Assembly (NCBI RefSeq): GCF_000092045.1 | Contig: NC_007765.1 | Location: 186,001-250,000 of the forward strand | Direction of reading: 5' to 3' | Source: Rhizobium etli CFN 42 | Lineage (GTDB): Bacteria > Pseudomonadota > Alphaproteobacteria > Rhizobiales > Rhizobiaceae | Length of the DNA: 64,000 bases | Part shown: in pieces, positions 33,167-41,959 of the stretch | How positions within the stretch are numbered: the first letter of the stretch is position 1 | Layout: every line of letters begins with the position of its first letter | Notes under the pieces: generated by a model | Databases searched by the model: none | What the model was told of the DNA's origin: nothing | The model's input: only the letters and a program-made list of their open reading frames with translations | Program-made: the position numbers and the translations under genes

Positions 33167-35713
33167 TCAGATTAAATAAACATTTGTAGCGCGCGGGCGA
33201 CCCTGATTGTCGAGTTCTACTTCGAATGAAGCGATCTTGCCCCCTTCTAAACCTTCCCAAACCAAATCTGAAACCATAGCACGCGCGACAAAATACTCTC
33301 GGTTCGACCGGTCGACGAGAAAACCAAAATTTGGCTTTCGGCCCTTTTCTTTGAGGGTGCCAAGCAAACCGGACGCTGACGCGCAGTGGTCGGTAGTATC
33401 GTCACGTGAGGCCTCCAGTTCTCCGATTAATTTGTCTAATAAGGCAACAACCCTGGCACCGGCACGAACGCTTCTAGTATGCAGAGCCTGCACAATCGAC
33501 GACCGAGCTTTTCTTAGATGCTCGGTCATCTTGGAATCAACTATCCGGGGGTCAAGGGTAACGAGAAAATCGGCGAAGGCTGAACACGGCGCCTCAAGAT
33601 CGGCATCAATACCGACGGCCGACTTATGGGTAATCATTCGCTGGAAGTTTTGAGTTTGTAGGTCTGCAAAAATCAGCTGGGTTCGCATATTGGAGAGCGG
33701 TTTCGTCCTTTCTAACGAAAGGATTTTCATAGCTCCTTCGAAATCGTAATCGAACATCTTTGCGCGTGCCAATTCGCGTTTCACATCTGTCGACTCCGGG
33801 TCCCTTTTTAAAGCTTCCTCGAATTGGGCAATCGCGGCCGGGCAATCTCCGTACCCACGTAACAGGAAGCCGCCGAAGAAGAAATAAAGCTGCGGGGTCT
33901 CCGGCGACAGTTCGAGAGCAGAGCGATAGGCGTCGGTTGCGCCAGCAAAGTCATGTTGGCGGAATCGAATAAAAGCATCCGTACGAAAGACTTCAAAATA
34001 ATCGTGATTAGAAACTTTCAGGGTGTCGATAATCGCGTTAGCCGCTTCAAATTCATCATTGTAAGCAAGTTTAACAGCTTCACGCAGCTTTCCTGCGGCT
34101 AGTGCCTCGGATATCGAACGAACTGTGAAATTTCTGAAATTATACTTTTCTTGGCCTTCGGCTCCTCGTTCTGCTTGATATGCAAAACTAAGTCCCCGAA
34201 ATTTTCGTATTACTGCCTCCTGAGCCTCCGCTGTCAAACGCAGGATGCGCGCTACGTAGGCGCGAGCAAAGGGCTTGATCCGATAGTTCAACTCATAGCC
34301 GCTCTGATTTTCGGTCTCTAAGATAGAGAACTTCAGGAGCTCGGCTACCCCGGCCTCTAACTTGCGGATGTCTGTCGAAGAGACGTAATGTAAGACCCCC
34401 AGCGAAACGGCTCTTGGCAGGATCGACATCAGTGACAATGTCATTGTCGCGTCAGGGCTTAGTGCGTCGAAGACGTTCTCAAGACAAAATCTGAGCGCCA
34501 TCTCAGGATTGCTTACGATTTTGCTGGCAGGCAACCCTGCTATCACGCCCATACAAAACCATTTCAATAGAAGCGGCCTCCGCTCCAGTCTACTGGCGAA
34601 GTAACGCAGCTCGTCCTGCCGCAGCGACGATAATGTCTTTATGCTGTATGATTTGATCAGTGCGCGAAGATAGATCTCTCCCTCATTATCGGTTAACGGT
34701 TTGACCTCTACCGTCAAATCGCCGCCGACGGGAATGCGAGATGTCAGGACAACTTTACTTTGCCCTGGTATGTCCGACACGAAATCACGAATGGTATCGT
34801 CGAGGACCGTTTCCAAATTATCTATTGCGAGGAGGATCTTGTTATTTTCCAGTAGCTGTCGCACGCGCGACATAGGATTGGACTTATCTTCCTCAAATAT
34901 CCCCACTACTTCTTCGAAAAGGCCCATTGAAGTCGTTATCGCGTGTTCAATTCTCTGGATTTCGCCCACGGTTAACTTGGACGATTTCGCTGAAACCCAA
35001 ACAATCGCGTCAAAGTCGTGATCACCCGAATTGACCAGGCTATAGAGTGCTTGAACCGTGAGAGCCGTCTTGCCATTGCCGCCGTCGCCCAGCACAGTAA
35101 CGACCGGATGCCGGCTCAGGATCTTTTTCTTCAGTTCTTGTTCAAGCTGTGGTCTCGGAACAAACCCTGTATCGTCATAATCGGGGAGAGGTAGATTGTG
35201 AAAAATACCTCCTTCGCTTGGGTGCTCGAGGAAGCTGACCGCTCGCCGGGTGATAGCTTCTGGATCAGTGTTGTAGTCGACAAGAGCTTTGTGCAGAACA
35301 GGCCAGAAACCGTTGCTCTTGACTAGGTCATTGGCTAACGCAAACGCCGTCGCATGTTCTTCAACAGTTAGAGGCCGGCCGTGCATCACCGAGTTGCGAA
35401 CGGGTACAGCCGCTTGCAACGACGCTGCTTTCGCAGAAAAGTGCTTCCGAAATGCGTCTCCAAAATGCTGCTTAAGACGTTGCGCTATTGCTATTTTGTC
35501 GCCCAAATCCAACTGATATAGAAGTTCGAAATCGTCCTTCGCGACAGTTCCTGGCTCGTCCGACTTCTCAGCTCGTTGAGCAGCTTTGTCGCGTTCTTGC
35601 GCACTTAAGAAGCCAGTTGTTACGAGACCGGCCAGAGAACGAATGTGCGTCACTAGATCTTTTTCAATCGAGTCAAAAAAGATGAATAGAGCTACTCGCT
35701 GATAGCTTGACAA
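33167..35713 (-). CDS. HEPN - STAND NTPase - TPR - cold-shock-like protein, candidate NLR-type defence factor
   Basis: An 848-residue multidomain protein. Residues ~1-135 form a Swt1/HEPN-like helical domain with the RNase consensus R-N-X3-H (RNSVMH, R106/H111). Residues ~185-440 form a STAND NTPase (NB-ARC type): Walker A GDGGNGKTAL at 209-218, Walker B ILLAIDNLE at 293-301, sensor VVLTSR at 321, then a winged-helix-like part. Residues ~520-720 hold helical/TPR repeats (AYRSALELSPETPQLYFFFG, AIAQFEEALKRDPES). Residues ~779-848 look like a cold-shock/OB fold (NFGFLVDRSNREYF ... SFEVELDNQGRPRATNV). The arrangement fits a sensor that, on binding a trigger through the repeats, oligomerises and unleashes an RNase. 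I chose TTG 35713, which follows GGGGAGG and opens exactly at the HEPN domain; the GTG at 35803 lacks a ribosome site. Codon use is A+T-richer than the flanks. Confidence 0.75.
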   Translation of the reverse strand: MSSYQRVALFIFFDSIEKDLVTHIRSLAGLVTTGFLSAQERDKAAQRAEKSDEPGTVAKDDFELLYQLDLGDKIAIAQRLKQHFGDAFRKHFSAKAASLQAAVPVRNSVMHGRPLTVEEHATAFALANDLVKSNGFWPVLHKALVDYNTDPEAITRRAVSFLEHPSEGGIFHNLPLPDYDDTGFVPRPQLEQELKKKILSRHPVVTVLGDGGNGKTALTVQALYSLVNSGDHDFDAIVWVSAKSSKLTVGEIQRIEHAITTSMGLFEEVVGIFEEDKSNPMSRVRQLLENNKILLAIDNLETVLDDTIRDFVSDIPGQSKVVLTSRIPVGGDLTVEVKPLTDNEGEIYLRALIKSYSIKTLSSLRQDELRYFASRLERRPLLLKWFCMGVIAGLPASKIVSNPEMALRFCLENVFDALSPDATMTLSLMSILPRAVSLGVLHYVSSTDIRKLEAGVAELLKFSILETENQSGYELNYRIKPFARAYVARILRLTAEAQEAVIRKFRGLSFAYQAERGAEGQEKYNFRNFTVRSISEALAAGKLREAVKLAYNDEFEAANAIIDTLKVSNHDYFEVFRTDAFIRFRQHDFAGATDAYRSALELSPETPQLYFFFGGFLLRGYGDCPAAIAQFEEALKRDPESTDVKRELARAKMFDYDFEGAMKILSLERTKPLSNMRTQLIFADLQTQNFQRMITHKSAVGIDADLEAPCSAFADFLVTLDPRIVDSKMTEHLRKARSSIVQALHTRSVRAGARVVALLDKLIGELEASRDDTTDHCASASGLLGTLKEKGRKPNFGFLVDRSNREYFVARAMVSDLVWEGLEGGKIASFEVELDNQGRPRATNVYLI

Positions 35714-36101
35714 CAGGACCTCCCCGCGCGTCCAAGATTGTACTATACAGCAGGCGGTTGTGTATTGGTTAGCCGCCAAGCAATCTGCGATCGAATAATC
35801 CACAGGATATTAGGGGCAACCGCACAGAATTGTTCAATGCCCCAGGCCTCGTCGAAGCCACCGCGCGGTCGTCTCGATTGACACCGTCTCGAACGGTCCA
35901 ATCGTTGAAATACGCTGGAGTGATCGCAGCGTGCGGAAAATACAATCTTGCGCAGGTTATCATGGGCGGGGCCCTGATTCTCTAGCCCACGCTCGCGAAC
36001 GCGCCGATTGCCGACCGATCGTCAGCTGAATTGAGCGGATGAGCACCATCTCCGTCAGGCAAGCCAAGTGACCGAGCCGAGCTACCGCCACACCCACCCA
36101 C
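35714..36101. other. Gap between the STAND gene and the ABC operon
   Basis: A 388-bp gap that should contain the STAND promoter. An in-frame GTG at 35803 could extend that gene by 30 codons. The part near 36000-36100 returns to the local high G+C. No repeat, RNA or gene was recognised. Confidence 0.4.
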
Positions 36102-36908
36102 TCACCCCACCGTACTAAAATCCGCCGCCAACACCGCATCCTTCAGCGCCCGCGAATACTCATGCTGCGGATCGTCCAACACCGCCCGCGCCCGCCCCCT
36201 TTCAACAATCTCACCTTTGCGCATGATGATAATATTATCGCTGACGTAATAAGCCGTCGCCAGATCGTGCGTGATGTAGATGATCGAGAGCCCAAGCTCG
36301 CTCTTCAGCCGGCCGAAGAGGTTGACGATGGCCATGCGCAGCGACGCGTCGACCATGGAGACCGGTTCGTCGGCCACCAGCAGGCGCGGCTCGGGGATCA
36401 GCGCGCGGGCGATGGCGACGCGCTGCAGCTGGCCGCCGGAGAGTTCGTGGGGGAAGCGGCCCTTCACCTCTTCCAGGGTGAGGCCGACATGATGGAGGGC
36501 GGTATCGGCCATCTTCTCGGCCTCGCGCCGGTCCGGCCGTTTTCCCGCCGAGAAATTGCGGGCGGTCTCGAAGAGATAGCGGTCGACCCGCTTCAGCGGG
36601 TTGAAGGCTTCGAACGGGTTCTGCAGAACCGGCTGGACTTCCTTCATGAAGGCCGTGCGTTCGGCTCTGTTGTGGATCGCGACGGTCTTGCCGGCAAATT
36701 GCAGCTCGCCTTCCGTCGGTTGCGTCTGGCCGAGGATCATCGCCGCCACCGTCGATTTGCCCGAGCCGGATTCGCCGACGATCGAGAGGATCTCCGGCTC
36801 GTCGCCGAGTTCGAAGCTGACATCCTTGACGGCGGTGATCAGCCGCCGGCCGAGCATGCCGCCCTGGCGGTAGATTTTCGTCACATGCGAGAGGCTAAGC
36901 AGAGTCAC
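36102..36908 (-). CDS. Oligopeptide-type ABC transporter ATPase (DppF/OppF-like)
   Basis: A 268-residue ATPase. Walker A is GESGSGKST, signature LSGGQLQRVAIARAL, Walker B RLLVADEPVSMVD, H-loop YITHD. Pairs with the upstream ATPase to power the two permeases. The probable start is GTG 36908, overlapping the upstream stop by 4 bp (GTGA), a sign of coupling. It lacks the long C-terminal zinc-cysteine domain found in OppD/DppD, as expected for the OppF partner. Last gene of the arabinosidase operon, and parent of the fragment at 29911-30263. Confidence 0.9.
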   Translation of the reverse strand: MTLLSLSHVTKIYRQGGMLGRRLITAVKDVSFELGDEPEILSIVGESGSGKSTVAAMILGQTQPTEGELQFAGKTVAIHNRAERTAFMKEVQPVLQNPFEAFNPLKRVDRYLFETARNFSAGKRPDRREAEKMADTALHHVGLTLEEVKGRFPHELSGGQLQRVAIARALIPEPRLLVADEPVSMVDASLRMAIVNLFGRLKSELGLSIIYITHDLATAYYVSDNIIIMRKGEIVERGRARAVLDDPQHEYSRALKDAVLAADFSTVG

Positions 36909-37894
36909 ACCTGATCCCCCGTAACCGCAAAACACGCCACCCGCCGCTCGGGCGCGACGGTGACCATGGGCGGAACTTTCTGCGAGCAGATATCCATCCG
37001 TTTCGGACAGCGTGGGTGAAAGCGGCAGCCTTCCGGCGGCATGGCGAGGTTCGGCGGGCGCCCCTCCAGCGAGGGCCGCGTCGTGGGGTCGCCGATCTTC
37101 GGCAGGCTGCCGACCAGATGCTGCGTATAGGGGTGGAGCGGCAGGCTGAAGAGCTTGGGCGTCGGCGCCTCCTCCACCAGCCGCCCGGCATAGACGATGC
37201 CGATGCGGTCGGAGACGGTCGCATGCACCCCCATGTCATGGGTGACGAACAGGAAGGATGAGCCCATCTCGCGCTGGATGTCGCGGATCATCGTCAGCAC
37301 GTCGCGCTGGACGATGACGTCGAGCGCCGTCGTCGGCTCGTCGGCGATGATGAATTCCGGCGTCAGGATGGTGGCGAGCGCGATGGTCATGCGCTGGCGC
37401 ATGCCGCCGGAGAGTTCGTGCGGATAGGCGTCGAGCAGCTGCGGGTCGAGCTTCAGCCGCTGCAGGTGGGCGGCGACCTTCTCGAAGAAGATTTGTCTGC
37501 TCACCGTCATGTGGCGGAAGGCGAAATCGGTGAAGGAGTGGCGGATCCGGCGCACCGGATTGAGCACGTTCATCGAGCCCTGCATGATATAGGAGAGATG
37601 CTTCCAGCGCAGCGCCACGCGCTCCTCCGGCGTCATCGCATAGAGATCCTGGGTGCCGCCGCCGAAGTGGAATTTGACATTGCCGGAGACGACCCGGAGC
37701 GGCGGCCGGATGGCGCCGGCAATCGTCTTGATCAGCGTCGTCTTGCCGCTGCTCGATTCGCCGGCCACGCCATAGACCTCGCCGCGGCCGATCGTCAGGC
37801 TGATGTCGTCGACGGCCCGCACTTCACGATCGACGCCGAAGAGGAAGGCGCGGTAATAGGCTTTCAGATTCTGGATTTCGACCAAATTCTCCAT
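36905..37894 (-). CDS. Oligopeptide-type ABC transporter ATPase (DppD/OppD-like)
   Basis: A 329-residue ATPase. Walker A is GESSSGKTT, signature LSGGMRQRMTIALA, Walker B EFIIADEPTTALD, H-loop FVTHD. The C-terminal oligopeptide/dipeptide domain includes HPYTQHLVGSLP and the cysteine cluster CRFHPRCPKRMDIC, which in this family can hold an iron-sulfur cluster. ATG 37894 is preceded by GGGAAG and by one base after the upstream stop; the longer frame (to 37933) lies in the permease gene. One of a pair of ATPases in the operon. Confidence 0.92.
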   Translation of the reverse strand: MENLVEIQNLKAYYRAFLFGVDREVRAVDDISLTIGRGEVYGVAGESSSGKTTLIKTIAGAIRPPLRVVSGNVKFHFGGGTQDLYAMTPEERVALRWKHLSYIMQGSMNVLNPVRRIRHSFTDFAFRHMTVSRQIFFEKVAAHLQRLKLDPQLLDAYPHELSGGMRQRMTIALATILTPEFIIADEPTTALDVIVQRDVLTMIRDIQREMGSSFLFVTHDMGVHATVSDRIGIVYAGRLVEEAPTPKLFSLPLHPYTQHLVGSLPKIGDPTTRPSLEGRPPNLAMPPEGCRFHPRCPKRMDICSQKVPPMVTVAPERRVACFAVTGDQV

Positions 37895-37895
37895 G

Positions 37896-38753
37896 CTAAC
37901 TTCCCATCCGGTTGAGCCGGCTGCGCGGATCATTGTATTCGTTCATCGACATGGAGAGCAGGAAGAGCGCCAGGAAGAGAATGACGATGACGGCGACGGG
38001 GGCGGCCACCCACCACCATATGCCCGAAATCAGCGCCGAATGCGCATTGGCCCAATAGATCATCATGCCCATGGTCGGCGTCTCGATATCGGTGAAGCCG
38101 AGCACCGAAAGCGTGATCTCCATGCCGATCGACCAGATCATGTTGTTCATCGTCGTGGCAAAGACGATCGGCAGCACATAGGGCAGGTGCTCCTCCACCA
38201 GGATCTTGCGCATCGTCATGCCGGAATAGACGCTCTGGGTGGTGAACGGCCTGGTCTTCAGGCCGAGCGCCACCGAGCGGATCAGCCGCGCATCATAGGA
38301 CCAGCCGAGCGAGGCCATGATGACTATCAGCGCCATCCAGGTCATGTTGTCCTTCAGCACGAAATAGAAAAGGATCAGCAGCGGAAATTGCGGGATGACC
38401 ATGACGCTGTCGTTGATCGCCATCAGCACCCGGTCGACCGCCCCGCCGGCATAACCGGCGACGAGGCCGACGACCAGCGAGATGATGCGCGAGAGAAAGG
38501 CGACGCCGATGCCGAAATAGAGCGTGTTGCGCAGCCCGATCGTCAGCTGCCAGAACACATCCTGGCCGCGCGATGTGGTGCCCAGCCAATATTCGCCGTC
38601 CGGCGGCATATCGGGCGGCAGCAGATAGATGTCGGTCGCGCCGTAGGGCGAGAAATAGGACAGGATCACCAGGCCGACGATCACGGCGAAGAGCAGCAGG
38701 CCACAGAGGAATTCCATGTTGTGGCGCGAGAGGTCACGGATGATGGTAAACAT
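37896..38753 (-). CDS. Oligopeptide-type ABC permease (DppC-like)
   Basis: A 285-residue permease with about six membrane segments and the DppC-type N-terminal periplasmic part (YLLPPDMPPDGEYWLGTTSRGQDVF). The EAA region lies around RKILVEEHLPYVLPIVFATTMNN. It sits 2 bp after the DppB-like gene and 1 bp before the ATPase gene, so all are one transcript. Works with the DppB-like permease. Confidence 0.92.
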   Translation of the reverse strand: MFTIIRDLSRHNMEFLCGLLLFAVIVGLVILSYFSPYGATDIYLLPPDMPPDGEYWLGTTSRGQDVFWQLTIGLRNTLYFGIGVAFLSRIISLVVGLVAGYAGGAVDRVLMAINDSVMVIPQFPLLILFYFVLKDNMTWMALIVIMASLGWSYDARLIRSVALGLKTRPFTTQSVYSGMTMRKILVEEHLPYVLPIVFATTMNNMIWSIGMEITLSVLGFTDIETPTMGMMIYWANAHSALISGIWWWVAAPVAVIVILFLALFLLSMSMNEYNDPRSRLNRMGS

Positions 38754-38755
38754 GG

Positions 38756-39760
38756 CTATTCCACCTTGATGCGCGGATCGATCAGCGGGCTCAGCACGTC
38801 GATGATGAAGACGGCGGCGGCGACGCCGACGATCGACAGCGCGCTGAGGCCGAGCACCAGGCTGTAGTCGCCGGCATGCACCGCTTCGATCAGCAGATTG
38901 CCGATGCCGGGATAGCCGAAGACGATCTCGGTGATGACAGTGCCGTTGAAAATCGCGCCGAGCGACATGGCAAGCCCGGTGAATTGCGGCACCATGGCAT
39001 TGCGGGCGATGTAGGAGCGCAGGATCTTGCCCTTCGGCACGCCGCCGAGCTCGGCAAAGACGACGTAATCGTCGGTGATGATGTTGGAAACCAGTGCCCG
39101 CATGCCGATCAGCCAGCTGCCGGCGCCGACGAGGATGAGCGAAAGGGCCGGCAGGATGGAGTGTTTGAGGATGTCGGTGACCAGAGCAAAGGAGAGGTCG
39201 AGATTGGCGTTCATCTCATAGCCGCCATTGATCGGCAGCACCGGCCAGATGAAGCCGAAGACGATGAGCAGCACGAAGGCGAGGATGTAATAGGGAATGG
39301 GCAGCATCGCGATGAAGACGAGGCTGACGGCCTTCAGCACCATGTCCTTGCGGTAATAGCCGGCAAGCGCGCCGATCGCATTGCCGAGCACGAAGGTGAT
39401 CAGCGTCGACACCGTCATCAGCCCGATCGTCCAGGGCAGCGACCGCAGGATGATGGTCGAAACGGGGGTGGGAAAGGCCGAGAGCGAGGGGCCGAGATCG
39501 CCGGTCGCAAGCCGCAGCCAGAAATGCAGATATTGCTGCCAGATCGAACCCTGCATTCCATAGAGCTCGCGCAGCGACTGGCGCATCAGCTCGATCGCGT
39601 TCGGGTCGGACTGACCCATCTGCGTGATGGCGCCTATGCTTTCTTCGACCGGATCGATCGGGGTCAGGTGGGTGACGAAGAAGGTGATCGTCACGCCGAG
39701 AAAGACGACGAGCAGGAACTGACCAAACCGCTTCAGCACAAAGATCAGGTAAGGCGTCAT
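38756..39760 (-). CDS. Oligopeptide-type ABC permease (DppB-like)
   Basis: A 334-residue permease with six membrane segments. The N-terminal region (FVLKRFGQFLLVVFLGVTITFFV) and the extended periplasmic loop before TM2 are typical of DppB/OppB. The coupling region is AELGGVPKGKILRSYIARNAMVPQ. It follows the binding-protein gene after a 117-bp gap with a strong hairpin, and forms a heterodimer with the DppC-like permease. Confidence 0.92.
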   Translation of the reverse strand: MTPYLIFVLKRFGQFLLVVFLGVTITFFVTHLTPIDPVEESIGAITQMGQSDPNAIELMRQSLRELYGMQGSIWQQYLHFWLRLATGDLGPSLSAFPTPVSTIILRSLPWTIGLMTVSTLITFVLGNAIGALAGYYRKDMVLKAVSLVFIAMLPIPYYILAFVLLIVFGFIWPVLPINGGYEMNANLDLSFALVTDILKHSILPALSLILVGAGSWLIGMRALVSNIITDDYVVFAELGGVPKGKILRSYIARNAMVPQFTGLAMSLGAIFNGTVITEIVFGYPGIGNLLIEAVHAGDYSLVLGLSALSIVGVAAAVFIIDVLSPLIDPRIKVE

Positions 39761-39841
39761 AAGGCGGAGCTTCCTCTCTGCTTCCCTTCTTGAAAGGATC
39801 GACGAGCATGGCAGCTGGGGCTCATGCCCGTCGATGAGGGG

Positions 39842-39867
39842 GCCGGCGCGATGGCTCCCGCGCCGGC
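39842..39867 (-). other. Strong G+C hairpin behind the binding-protein gene
   Basis: GCCGGCGCG pairs with CGCGCCGGC (9-bp perfect stem, 8-nt loop) 10 bp past the binding-protein stop codon. No U-run follows. Its position mirrors the stem-loop behind the polyol binding-protein gene and suggests mRNA protection or partial attenuation. Confidence 0.55.
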
Positions 39868-39877
39868 GTTGGGAGGG

Positions 39878-41782
39878 TTATTTCGGTTGAGCCGGCTTCA
39901 GCTTGACCATCATCAGCCTCGAGTTCGCCCAGTTCGGCACCGGATCCGTATAGGGGTCCTTGATCGTCGGATAGCCGGTCCAATAGGTCGTATCCATCGA
40001 TGTGAAGACGTTGTAGGACATCAGCGGGATAGTCGGCATTTCTTTGGCGACCAGCTTCAGATAATCCTTGCCGAGCTCCATGCCCTTGGGGTCATCGGCG
40101 CTGATGCCGCGGATGCTCTCGATGATCTTGTCGAGCTCCGGATTGGACCAGCGCTGCCAGTTGCGCGGCGGCTGAACGTCACCCTTCTTGGCCACGAACT
40201 GCGAATGCCAGCTGTCGAGGAAGAAGGAGAGGTCGGGATCGCCGCCCCAGGTTTCGACGCTCCAGGCGATCGCTACCTGGAAATCGCCGGGCTGCAGCGC
40301 CGTCTGCCAAAGTTTCGCGGCGGGCACGGCTTTGGCGTCGATACCGAAGGCCGCCCATTGCTGCGCAATCAGAGTGCCGGCGCGGGTGAAGACCGATCGC
40401 GTGTCGCCTTCGACCGTCATCCGGATCTTGAAGGGCTGTCCATCGGGGGTCAGCCATTTGCCGCCGGATTTCTTGAAGCCTGCCTTTTCCAGAAGTTCGC
40501 CGGCCGCTTTCGGATTGGGCTTCCACCAGCCGTAGCCGAAGGCACCGCTGATCGCCTCCGGATCGGTCGGGATCTGGTCCTTGAACTTCGGCTGCTTGCG
40601 CAGGATATCGGCGATCTGTTGCCCGACCGTCGGGTCATAGGGCTTGATCTTGCTCTTGCCGGTATCGATCTCGAAGTCCTTCAGCCAATCCTGCATCGGC
40701 GCCTGATAGTCTTTCATCGTGGCCGCCGTCGGCGGCACGCCGAGTGCGGAAAGCGTCGCCGCCCCACGGTAGCTCGCCATGTCGACGGCCTTGATGTCGA
40801 TCAGCAGCGCCAGCGCCCAGCGCACGTCGGCATTGTCGAATGGCGCTTCCTGGGTGTTGAAGATGACGGCCGGCAGCGTCGGATCCGGATGGGCGAAGGG
40901 GAAGCCCGGGAACCAGGTGTCGATGGTCTTCGACTTCTCCTTGAGGGTGAACATGCCCTCAGGCGTGTTGTCGTGAATGATATCGAGATTGTGCTCGAGC
41001 TGGGCGATCGTCCGCTTATCCGGCGGGCCCGGATCGGTGTAGGTGACATATTTCGGCGCCGGCTCGCCGAAGCGGGCAAGCGAGGTGCGCTGCCAGTCGT
41101 CGCGCTTCTCCCAGGTGTACCATTTGCCCTGCGGGTCATAGGCCTTCAGCTTGTAGGCGCCAAGCGAGACGGGATTGGCGAAATCGTAGCGAAGCGGATC
41201 CTCCACCTTCTCGAACACGTGCTTCGGCATGATCCAGGCGCCGTTCCAGCGCACGGTGAAGATGGCGTGGAAGCGCGAATTCGGCTTCTTCAGCTTGAAC
41301 ACCACGGTCTGGGGATCGGTCGCCTCGACGCTTGCCACCTGCACCGAGAAGGCCGCACTCCAGACCATACCGGGATGGTCCATCTGCGTCTTGACGGTAT
41401 AGACGACGTCGTCGGCCGTGAATTCCACACCGTCGCTCCAGTAGAGCCCCTTGCGCAGTTTCACGGTCATTTCGGTGAAGTCGGCATTATATTGCGGCTT
41501 GTCGGCGGCGAGCGAATTGTCCCATGCCGCGCCGCCAAGCCCCTGTTCGGGGTCGATATACCAGAGCGTATCCATGGTCAGCTGCTGCAGGCCGGTCGAG
41601 ACCCCGCCGCCGCCATTGACCCAGATGTTGAACCAGCCGGGATTCTTGATCGTCCCTTCCGGATTTTCAACGATGAGCGTCTCCTTGCGCGGCAAGGAGG
41701 TGTAGTCCTCGGCGGTGGCCAGACCGGTCAGACCGAGCGTGGCCAGCACGAAGCCGAATGCAAACCTCTTCCACTTTTGCAT
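39878..41782 (-). CDS. Solute-binding protein, oligopeptide family 5
   Basis: A 634-residue periplasmic binding protein with a signal peptide (RFAFGFVLATLGLTGLATA). Segments TVKLRKGLYWSDGVEFTADDVVYT, DANV-type ...FDNADVRWALALLID and WKPNPKAAGELLEKAGFKK are the SBP_bac_5 signature. ATG 41782 has AGGGAGGAG. Some family members bind plant oligosaccharides instead of peptides; the arabinofuranosidase directly upstream makes arabino-oligosaccharides the likely ligand here (inference). Confidence 0.9.
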   Translation of the reverse strand: MQKWKRFAFGFVLATLGLTGLATAEDYTSLPRKETLIVENPEGTIKNPGWFNIWVNGGGGVSTGLQQLTMDTLWYIDPEQGLGGAAWDNSLAADKPQYNADFTEMTVKLRKGLYWSDGVEFTADDVVYTVKTQMDHPGMVWSAAFSVQVASVEATDPQTVVFKLKKPNSRFHAIFTVRWNGAWIMPKHVFEKVEDPLRYDFANPVSLGAYKLKAYDPQGKWYTWEKRDDWQRTSLARFGEPAPKYVTYTDPGPPDKRTIAQLEHNLDIIHDNTPEGMFTLKEKSKTIDTWFPGFPFAHPDPTLPAVIFNTQEAPFDNADVRWALALLIDIKAVDMASYRGAATLSALGVPPTAATMKDYQAPMQDWLKDFEIDTGKSKIKPYDPTVGQQIADILRKQPKFKDQIPTDPEAISGAFGYGWWKPNPKAAGELLEKAGFKKSGGKWLTPDGQPFKIRMTVEGDTRSVFTRAGTLIAQQWAAFGIDAKAVPAAKLWQTALQPGDFQVAIAWSVETWGGDPDLSFFLDSWHSQFVAKKGDVQPPRNWQRWSNPELDKIIESIRGISADDPKGMELGKDYLKLVAKEMPTIPLMSYNVFTSMDTTYWTGYPTIKDPYTDPVPNWANSRLMMVKLKPAQPK

Positions 41783-41934
41783 GAACTCCTCCCTTGTAAG
41801 CGACGATGCGGCGGCCGCTGGGGCACGCATGGGCATGTCGCGGTTGTCGGTTCGCAGAAGCGGGCTTGTGGACCTTGCGCTTCGGAGAACCATCCTCCGG
41901 CTGCCTGCCTCCTCGCAGGGAGCCGATTTTCTAG

Positions 41935-41950
41935 CCGGGTCTTTACCCGG
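41935..41950 (-). terminator. Small hairpin after the arabinofuranosidase gene
   Basis: CCGGGT-AAAG-ACCCGG (minus strand), 9 bp past the arabinofuranosidase stop codon. It lacks a U-run, so it may be a weak terminator or processing site before the binding-protein gene. Confidence 0.35.
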
Positions 41951-41959
41951 CGGCGACTG

